NCBI GenBank assembly: GCA_027026295.1
Contig: JALVOR010000275.1
Span: forward strand, 1-9,829
Origin: Anaerolineales bacterium
GTDB lineage: Bacteria > Chloroflexota > Anaerolineae > Anaerolineales > DRMV01
DNA length: 9,829 nucleotides
Direction: 5' to 3'
Shown: in pieces, positions 5,257 through 9,829 of the stretch
How positions within the stretch are numbered: the stretch's first letter is position 1
How the letters are laid out: each line of letters opens with the position of its first letter
Notes under the pieces: generated by a model
What the model was told of the DNA's origin: nothing
The model's input: the letters and a program-made list of their open reading frames with translations, nothing else
Database searches by the model: none
Translations under genes and position numbers: made by a program

Positions 5257-6405
5257 TTAGTGTTCAGGGCGCTCGCCCAAAGTTACTTTCAGCGTCAGGG
5301 TGCGGTTGCCACGCACCACTTTGAGCGCCACGGTTTCACCGGGCTTGTGGGCGAACAGCGCATTGATGAAAGGGTGTTTCCCATCCAGCGGGGTATCGCC
5401 CACCTGGGTGATGATATCGCCGTGGTGCAGCCCGGCTTTGTCGGCGGGGCTTCCGGAAGCAACCTGCACCACATACACACCCCATTTCACCGGCAGGCCA
5501 TAACGGGCAGCGATGGCGGGGGTGATGCCTTGCCAGTCAATGCCAAGGTACGGACGGGCAACATACCCCTGGGCAATCAGTTGCTCGGCCACAGCGCGCA
5601 CCGTGTTGGCGGGGATGGCAAACCCCAACCCCTCGGCCACATCGCCGCCGCCGTTGCGCACCACCAAGGTGTTGATGCCAATGACCTCACCGGCAAGGTT
5701 GACCAGCGGGCCGCCAGAGTTGCCGTGGTTGATGGCGGCATCGGTCTGGATGAGGCCTTCTATCACGTAGCCGCGACCCGTATCGAGGTTGCGCCCGGTG
5801 GCGCTGACCACGCCCACGGTCACAGTGTTGCGGAAAGCGCCCAGTGGCGAGCCGATGGCAATGACGGTTTCGCCCGGCTTGAGGGCGTCGGAGTTGCCCA
5901 ATGTGGCCACCGCAGGCACTTTGCCATTGACCTTGATGACGGCGAGGTCGGCGAAGCGGTCGCGCCCCACCAGGTGGGCTTCCTGCTCGCTGCCGTCGGC
6001 AAAGATAACCTGCAGCGATTTCGTGCCTTCCACGACGTGGTTGTTGGTGACGATATAGCCCTTTTCCGAGATGATGACGCCTGAACCGCTAACCTGCTCA
6101 TCGGGGGCAGGCCCGAAGAAAGTCATTTGCCCCGGCACCACACCCACCACCGTGACCACTGCGGGGGCAACCTTCTCCACGGCTTTGGTGATGGCCGTGT
6201 CGATTTCCGTGGTTTCCACATGCAGCACGCCGTTCCCGGGGGCGCTTTCCTGCGGGGCAGCCTGGGAAACCGGCGCGGGCGCAGCCGCGGTTTGCGACGC
6301 AGCCCGGTGGGCAACCCACCACCCCCCAGCGATGCCGCCGCACAGCGCCATCACGGCTGCGGTGAGCAGCCAGAGGAAAACCCACAAAACGCGCTTTGCA
6401 TCCAT
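5257..6405 (-). CDS. htrA: HtrA/DegP-like membrane-anchored serine protease with one PDZ domain
   Basis: The 382-residue protein has an N-terminal membrane segment (about 7-32), followed by an Ala/Pro-rich linker and the trypsin-like domain. The catalytic triad is complete: His123 in TNNHVV, Asp153 in FADLAVIKV and Ser230 in NHGNSGGPL. One PDZ domain spans about 285-378, with YLGIDWQ at its start, GSPADKAGLHHGDII in its centre and a closing LKVVRGNRTLTLKVTL. Length and layout match single-PDZ bacterial HtrA/DegS-type proteins, which degrade or sense misfolded envelope proteins. The segment after the membrane anchor is extracytoplasmic by inference. GGAGGT (6416-6411) five bases before the ATG fixes the start. 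It lies 92 bases after the zinc metallopeptidase gene on the same strand and may be co-transcribed with it. The symbol is at family level; paralogues could exist elsewhere. Confidence 0.94.
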   Translation of the reverse strand: MDAKRVLWVFLWLLTAAVMALCGGIAGGWWVAHRAASQTAAAPAPVSQAAPQESAPGNGVLHVETTEIDTAITKAVEKVAPAVVTVVGVVPGQMTFFGPAPDEQVSGSGVIISEKGYIVTNNHVVEGTKSLQVIFADGSEQEAHLVGRDRFADLAVIKVNGKVPAVATLGNSDALKPGETVIAIGSPLGAFRNTVTVGVVSATGRNLDTGRGYVIEGLIQTDAAINHGNSGGPLVNLAGEVIGINTLVVRNGGGDVAEGLGFAIPANTVRAVAEQLIAQGYVARPYLGIDWQGITPAIAARYGLPVKWGVYVVQVASGSPADKAGLHHGDIITQVGDTPLDGKHPFINALFAHKPGETVALKVVRGNRTLTLKVTLGERPEH

Positions 6406-6469
6406 AATCCACCTCCCGAACCCCGGCGGGCGTCGGAGCGAGCGTCACCGGCGCGGCGTCGGGGAGATG

Positions 6470-6485
6470 GGGCGTTCTCACGCCC
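6470..6485 (-). other. Short hairpin between metallopeptidase and HtrA genes
   Basis: GGGCGT and ACGCCC form a perfect 6-bp stem. On the minus strand the loop is GAGA, a GNRA tetraloop. It lies 12 bases after the metallopeptidase stop with no U-tract, so it is more likely an mRNA processing or stability element than a terminator. On the minus strand TTGACA (6494-6489) lies just upstream, but no -10 follows at the right distance. Confidence 0.3.
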
Positions 6486-6497
6486 GGATGTCAAGGT

Positions 6498-7193
6498 TCA
6501 TCGGCGGCGACGACCGCCGAAAATCAACAGCGCAAAATAGAGCACCTGCATGACCGCGGTGATGAGCGCAGCCACATAGGTCAGCGCGGCCGCGTTGAGT
6601 ACCGTGTTGACGCCTTTGATTTCGGTTTCGGTCTGCACGATGCCGGCTTCCTGCAGCAGCCGCTTGGCGCGTGCCGAAGCGTCGAATTCCACCGGCAGCG
6701 TGACCAGCGCAAACACAGCGCCCAACGAAAACACCACCAGCCCAACCTCAGCCAGCCGCAGCAGGTTGAGAAACAGCCCTAAGAAAATGAGCACCCAGCC
6801 AAGGTGCGAGCCGATGTTGACGGCAGGCACCATCATGGTGCGGAGTTTGAGGGGGGCATAGCCTTCCTCGTCTTGCAGCGCGTGCCCCAGTTCGTGGGCA
6901 GCCACGGCCACGGAAGCCACCGAGCGCCCCTGATAAACCCGCGGCGAAAGCCGCAAGACCTTGCTCCGCGGGTCGTAATGGTCGGTCAACATGCCGTTCA
7001 CGGCTTCCACCCGCACGCCGTAAAGCCCGGCATAGCGAATGAGCCGCTCGGCGGCCTCTGCGCCCGAAACCATGCTGCGCAAGGCCACACGCGACCATTT
7101 CTTGAACGAAGAACTGACATACCATTGCGCCGCCATCATCAGCAAAAAGGCAGGCGCCATGAATATCAGGTAGAGAGGGTCAATCCAGAGCAT
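6498..7193 (-). CDS. YugP-type membrane zinc metallopeptidase
   Basis: The 231-residue protein matches the neutral zinc metallopeptidase family (Zn_peptidase_2, Bacillus YugP-like) in length and order. It has an N-terminal membrane segment (about 6-24), then a soluble part with DHYDP and LRLSPRVYQGRSVASVAVAAH. The zinc motif HELGH (His100, Glu101, His104) follows, with two central membrane segments (about 121-168), the likely third ligand Glu169 in LPVEFDASARA, and a final membrane segment ending in a run of arginines. The family's substrates are not well known; a role in membrane protein turnover is inferred. GGAGGT (7204-7199) five bases before ATG supports the start. No clear promoter is seen in the spacer upstream, which is largely repeat copy B. 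The downstream neighbour is the HtrA gene, so the pair may form a membrane quality-control unit. Confidence 0.93.
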   Translation of the reverse strand: MLWIDPLYLIFMAPAFLLMMAAQWYVSSSFKKWSRVALRSMVSGAEAAERLIRYAGLYGVRVEAVNGMLTDHYDPRSKVLRLSPRVYQGRSVASVAVAAHELGHALQDEEGYAPLKLRTMMVPAVNIGSHLGWVLIFLGLFLNLLRLAEVGLVVFSLGAVFALVTLPVEFDASARAKRLLQEAGIVQTETEIKGVNTVLNAAALTYVAALITAVMQVLYFALLIFGGRRRR

Positions 7194-7239
7194 GCTTTAC
7201 CTCCAACGCCGTTTTCTTTGGGAAAGCAGCGCAGGTTGT

Positions 7240-7517
7240 TTTCTTGGGCCGCGGATGACGCGGATGACAACGGATGCCGCAGATTTTTGGGACGCCAAGG
7301 CGCGAGGAAGCCGCCAAGAGGTTAACGCAAAGGACGTAAAAAAGGCAAAGAGCGCAAAGGGCGTTGTCGATGCGGTGCGGTGTTACCTCGAACGCTATGA
7401 ATTGACGAAATAACGCTTCACGAATTACTCCGTTTCTGTGCTTTCGGTAACACTTCTGTGCTTTCTGTGGTTTTCAATCTGCGAAATCCGCGGTTCTCCT
7501 TTGCTGAGGCTGAACAG
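7240..7517 (+). repeat. Intergenic repeat copy B
   Basis: This repeat fills the spacer between the S41 peptidase stop and the metallopeptidase start (7194-7523), which has no gene. It reads in the plus direction, opposite to copy A and to the flanking genes. It shares with copy A the landmarks TCTTGGG, GGATG, ACGCCAAGG, GCAAAGGGCGTTGTC (GCAAGGGGCATTGTC in A), CGAACGCTA, TTGACGAA, CCGTTTCTGTG and GGTTTTCAATCTGCG. Its right end, GGCTGAAC (7509-7516), resembles the inverted end of copy A. Its left end lacks a clear counterpart. A 73-codon plus-strand frame (7192-7413) translates to a peptide alignable with the one in copy A (ending ERYELTK and ERYGLTK). This reflects repeat homology and is not evidence of a gene. 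Confidence 0.7.
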
Positions 7518-7523
7518 ACGCCC

Positions 7524-8795
7524 TTACTTGCTCACACCGGCAGGGGCTTTGCCCTGCAAAATCAGTTCCACGGCTTTGTCGAGTTGCGGGTCTTTCCCGG
7601 CGTCGTAGTCTTCCTTGCTCATTTCCACCACCACGTCGGGCGTCAGCCCCTTGCCGCTGATCTGGCGGCCTTCCGGGGTCAGCCACAGCGCGACGGTAAT
7701 GCGCACCGCGCCCTGGTTGTTGTCCAGCGGAATCCAGTTCTGCACCGACCCCTTGCCGTAGGTGGTAACGCCCACCAGCAAGGCGCGGCCATAATCCTGC
7801 ATCGCGCCGGAAACGATTTCCGAAGCGGAAGCCGTGCCTTCGTTCACCAAAATCACCATCGGAATATCGGTTGCCAGCCCACCGCCCTCGCTTTTGTAAG
7901 CCTTCCGGGAGCCATCCTTGTACTCCTCGTAGAGGATGACCCTGTCTTTGGGCAGGAATTCCGAGCCGACATCCACAGCGGTGCTCAGATAGCCGCCGCC
8001 GTTGTTGCGCAGGTCTAAAATCAACCCCTTGGGGTGCTGGGCGAGCAGGTCTTTGAGGATGGCGCGCAGTTCCTCGGTGGTTTTGTCGCCGAAGGTGTGC
8101 AACTGCACGTAGGCAATGCCATCGTCGAGCATCTTGCCTTCCACACTCGGAATGGTAATTTTGGCGCGGGTGATGGTGACATCAAAGGGGTCTTGATCAT
8201 CGCGCTTGATGGTGAGGGTAACTTTGCTACCCGCCGGGCCAAGCACCTTGCGCACCACCAGTTCGGGGTTGACGCCACTCACGTCTTCGCCATCCACGGC
8301 AATGACCTTGTCGCCAGGTTTCAGCCCGGCCTTTTCGGCGGGGGAACCCTTCATGGGCGTTACAATGGTGAGGTAATCGCCAGAAGTGTCAACCCAGGCA
8401 CCGATGCCTTCGTATTCGCCTTCCAGCGAGATATTTGCCTGGCGGTATTCGTCGGGATCCATATACGAAGTGTGCTTGTCGCCTGTGGCTTCGTACATGC
8501 CGCGGATAGCGCCTTCGACCAGTTTGGCATCGTCCAAAGGCCGGACGTAATACTCGTGCAGCAAATCCCACGCCTGCCAGAAAGGCGCCCACATGTCCTG
8601 CGGCATTTTCGTGGGGGTGGGCGTGCCGGGGCCAACCGTGGGCTGCGGGGGCATCGCGCCCGCAGGCACAGTGTGGGAGGCGGTCACTCCTTTCGTGATG
8701 TAGCCTGCAGCGAAGCCTCCAGCAAACATGCCGCCGGCGAGGGCCAACACCAGTATTGCGCCGAGCAAATAGTGCAAAAGTTTTTTGTTGTCCAT
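7524..8795 (-). CDS. ctpA: S41 C-terminal processing peptidase (CtpA-like) with PDZ domain
   Basis: The 423-residue protein has an N-terminal membrane anchor (about 8-32), a Pro/Thr-rich linker (43-66) and an N-terminal helical region with DKHTSYMDP. A PDZ domain covers about 128-210 (GSPAEKAGLKPGDKVIAVDG), and the S41 tail-specific protease core covers 225-390. LILDLRNNGGGYL marks the core, VNEGTASASEI holds the nucleophile Ser323, and TYGKGSVQ holds Lys348, 25 residues on as in other CTPs. Gln352 fits the Ser-Lys-Gln arrangement. The fold is extracytoplasmic by topology. CTPs trim or degrade membrane and secreted proteins from their C-termini. AAGGAG (8807-8802) six bases before ATG fixes the start. 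The gene stands alone between two repeat-bearing spacers, with its own probable extended -10 promoter. The symbol is at family level. Confidence 0.95.
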   Translation of the reverse strand: MDNKKLLHYLLGAILVLALAGGMFAGGFAAGYITKGVTASHTVPAGAMPPQPTVGPGTPTPTKMPQDMWAPFWQAWDLLHEYYVRPLDDAKLVEGAIRGMYEATGDKHTSYMDPDEYRQANISLEGEYEGIGAWVDTSGDYLTIVTPMKGSPAEKAGLKPGDKVIAVDGEDVSGVNPELVVRKVLGPAGSKVTLTIKRDDQDPFDVTITRAKITIPSVEGKMLDDGIAYVQLHTFGDKTTEELRAILKDLLAQHPKGLILDLRNNGGGYLSTAVDVGSEFLPKDRVILYEEYKDGSRKAYKSEGGGLATDIPMVILVNEGTASASEIVSGAMQDYGRALLVGVTTYGKGSVQNWIPLDNNQGAVRITVALWLTPEGRQISGKGLTPDVVVEMSKEDYDAGKDPQLDKAVELILQGKAPAGVSK

Positions 8796-8827
8796 AAGGC
8801 GCTCCTTCTTCGCAATTTGCCGTTACC

Positions 8828-8836
8828 AGCATACCA
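8828..8836 (-). promoter_or_regulatory. Extended -10 promoter for the S41 peptidase gene
   Basis: The minus strand reads TGGTATGCT (8836-8828), a TGn extension with the same TATGCT hexamer seen before the lipoprotein gene. No credible -35 is found. A start near 8821 gives a leader of about 25 bases carrying AAGGAG. Confidence 0.45.
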
Positions 8837-8896
8837 CAACGAGATTAGAAGAACGTAAAAACCGGTGCTCGATTCGCACGGTTGTTTGTCGCTCAG

Positions 8897-8975
8897 TGCA
8901 ACCGTTCAGCCTTGGGGAAATCGGCCGCGGATGACAGCGGATGTGCACGGATTTTTGGGATCCAACGCTGAGGCA
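8897..8975 (+). repeat. Intergenic repeat copy C, truncated
   Basis: Only the head of the repeat family is present. TGCAACCGTTCAG (8897-8909) resembles the inverted end of copy A (TGTAACCGTTCAG). It is followed by CTTGGGG, GGCCGCGGATGACAGCGGAT, TGCACGGATTTTTGG and a diverged CCAACGCTG. Similarity stops near 8975. It lies between the S41 promoter and the small membrane protein gene, in the same orientation as copy B. The remaining spacer from 8976 to 9023 shows nothing I can support. Confidence 0.6.
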
Positions 8976-9023
8976 GAAGGACATCCATCGCCCGCTTCCC
9001 GTTTCCCGTGGCGGCGCTGTGCC

Positions 9024-9257
9024 TTATTCGTCATCCTGGGCAATCAAATCTTCTGGAATTTGCTCGACCACACTCCCCAAATGCTGCCAGGCTTCGTCTT
9101 CGTGCTGCCAGGGCGAGCGGCTGCGCTTCACGAATTGCCGCAGGGCATGAATTTGCCAATGCAGCCGCTGCGATTTGAGCATGTAGGCCAGGGCAAGGCT
9201 GAACGCCACCGCGCCCACAATGCCCACCACCGTCCAGAAAATTGCCAGCCACCACAT
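9024..9257 (-). CDS. Small single-pass membrane protein, function unknown
   Basis: The 77-residue protein has one membrane segment (about residues 3-26) starting right after MWW. A basic patch (KSQRLHW) follows, which suggests that the C-terminal part is cytoplasmic. The C-terminal half is charged and helical and ends with acidic residues (EQIPEDLIAQDDE). I do not recognise a family. ATG 9257 is preceded by GGGAGGG (9272-9266), which overlaps the end of the HAD hydrolase frame. That gene's stop (9262-9264) lies only 4 bases upstream of the ATG. This tight spacing indicates translational coupling with the hydrolase, so loss of the hydrolase 5' end may have changed its expression unless the insertion sequence supplies a promoter. 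Confidence 0.7.
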   Translation of the reverse strand: MWWLAIFWTVVGIVGAVAFSLALAYMLKSQRLHWQIHALRQFVKRSRSPWQHEDEAWQHLGSVVEQIPEDLIAQDDE

Positions 9258-9261
9258 GTGT

Positions 9262-9712
9262 TCACCCTCCCTGCTTCGTCATCCACGCCGCCACCACTGC
9301 GGGCAGGTGGTAAATATCCTCAATGACGGCGTCGGCTTCCCGAGCCTGCTCCGGGTTGGCTTCCCGCGTCACCCACACGGTGCGGAAACCAGCGGCACGC
9401 GCCCCGGCAAGGTTTTGCCAGCGGTCATCGACCAGCACCGTTGCGGAAGGCAACGGGTTGCCCGCGATGGCAAGCGCCCGGCGGTACGCTTCCGGCCTGG
9501 GCTTCGGCCACAAACCGGTGGCGAAGATGTCGATGATGCCTTCCAGCAGGTCTTCCACACCCAGCAGCGCAAGCACACGGCGGGCGTGGGGGGCATCGGC
9601 ATTGGTGAACACCCACCGCTCGCCGGGTAACCTTTGCAGGGCTTCCCGCAGGGCAGGGTCGGGGGCGAGGTAATCGGTCAGCCGCAGGTCGTGGGTAAAG
9701 GCGAAATAATAG
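9262..9712 (-). pseudogene. HAD-superfamily hydrolase (pyrimidine 5'-nucleotidase-like), 5' end lost to an insertion sequence
   Basis: A minus-strand frame runs from 9768 to TGA 9262-9264, but only about residues 20-168 look like the hydrolase. That part carries FTHDLRLTDYLAPDPAL, motif II (Thr55 in VFTNADAPHARRVL), motif III (Lys89 in WPKPRPEAY) and motif IV (Asp114-Asp115 in VLVDDRWQNLAGARAAGF). This order matches the TIGR01993-type pyrimidine 5'-nucleotidase/HAD-IA group. The family's N-terminal FDLDDTLY motif, with the nucleophile Asp, and part of the cap helices (about 60-80 residues) are missing. In their place are about 19 residues (MALLYYVDCVKPIFNRDNV) encoded by AT-rich sequence that ends at the transposase start. 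Without the nucleophile the product cannot be an active HAD phosphatase. The missing 5' half may lie beyond the insertion sequence. The exact junction is uncertain within about 9700-9730. Confidence 0.78.
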
Positions 9713-9754
9713 ACATTATCACGATTAAAAATAGGTTTTACGCAGTCGACATAA

Positions 9755-9760
9755 TATAAT
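9755..9760 (+). promoter_or_regulatory. -10 element for the transposase, leaderless geometry
   Basis: A perfect TATAAT is separated from the transposase ATG by AGAGCC, six bases. No ribosome site is visible, so the message is probably leaderless. No good -35 is present. Confidence 0.5.
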
Positions 9761-9766
9761 AGAGCC

Positions 9767-9829
9767 ATGAACGCTCCAAAGGTAGATGAACTGGACTACA
9801 TTCAATTTTTGGTGGCTGCGCAGCGAGTA
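9767..9829 (+). CDS. Transposase N-terminus (IS701-like), truncated by window end
   Basis: Twenty-one codons are visible (MNAPKVDELDYIQFLVAAQR, then V), open at the window edge. The DELDYIQFLVAAQRV start is one I associate with IS701-type DDE transposases common in Chloroflexota. This is recognition from memory, with no catalytic residue visible. The disrupted hydrolase on the other strand and the AT-rich junction support a mobile-element origin. Its ATG overlaps, on the opposite strand, the chance ATG that opens the fused hydrolase frame. Confidence 0.6.
   Translation, partial: MNAPKVDELDYIQFLVAAQRV

Larger units (their letters stand above)
9713..9829 (+). mobile_element. Left end of an insertion sequence (IS701-like), continues beyond window
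   Basis: From about 9700-9730 the base composition turns sharply AT-rich, hydrolase homology ends, and a transposase reading frame begins at 9767. The start coordinate is an estimate. The terminal inverted repeat and target duplication cannot be defined because the other end is outside the window. Confidence 0.6.

Noticed and set aside
5050..6084. 344-codon plus-strand open frame over the HtrA gene
   Set aside because: It starts in repeat copy A and covers the HtrA catalytic region in antisense. No family features were seen.
6382..6405. Identical first 14 bases of the HtrA and cysteine protease genes (both begin MDAKR)
   Set aside because: It is short and explained by a common basic start for membrane-targeted proteins. 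Similarity ends at once.
8034..8858. 274-codon plus-strand open frame over the S41 peptidase
   Set aside because: It is antisense to a gene with a complete catalytic set, and its composition is a mirror of the real gene.

Overview
The window most resembles a chromosomal segment of a free-living, moderately GC-rich bacterium of the Chloroflexota (Anaerolineae-like). This assignment is inference. It rests on the Pro/Thr/Ala-rich linkers after the signal or lipoprotein anchors, the imperfect V-A-T-x-V-A-A-T-L repeats in the lipoprotein, the mix of AIM24, HtrA, S41 and YugP-type genes, and a transposase N-terminus of a kind I associate with that phylum. No rRNA, tRNA, CRISPR array or phage gene was seen.

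Left end (1-1450). A secreted papain-family (C1) cysteine protease runs off the left edge on the minus strand. A chagasin-family (I42) cysteine-protease inhibitor lipoprotein is encoded about 530 bases away on the plus strand. The space between them holds a near-consensus promoter reading toward the protease and unrecognised coding-like debris. The inhibitor ends in a strong 17-bp terminator hairpin.

Middle (1618-8795). All genes are on the minus strand: an AIM24-family protein, a large beta-propeller-like lipoprotein, a UPF0104/LPG-synthase-type multispanning membrane protein, an HtrA-like membrane-anchored serine protease with one PDZ domain, a YugP-type membrane zinc metallopeptidase, and an S41 C-terminal processing protease. 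With the C1 protease this makes four catalytic classes of protease (Cys, Ser triad, Ser-Lys, Zn) in under 9 kb, all predicted to act in the membrane or outside it. Most genes appear to have their own extended -10 promoter. The UPF0104 gene, and separately the transposase at the right end, look leaderless, with exactly 6 bases between TATAAT and ATG.

Spacers. Three diverged copies of one non-coding repeat family fill the larger spacers (about 4827-5178, 7240-7517 and 8897-8975). The first is framed by inverted repeats of about 15 bp, so it may be a non-autonomous (MITE-like) element.

Right end (9024-9829). A small single-pass membrane protein gene sits immediately downstream of a HAD-superfamily hydrolase. 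The 5' part of the hydrolase, including the catalytic Asp motif, has been replaced by the end of an insertion sequence whose transposase gene starts at 9767 and leaves the window.
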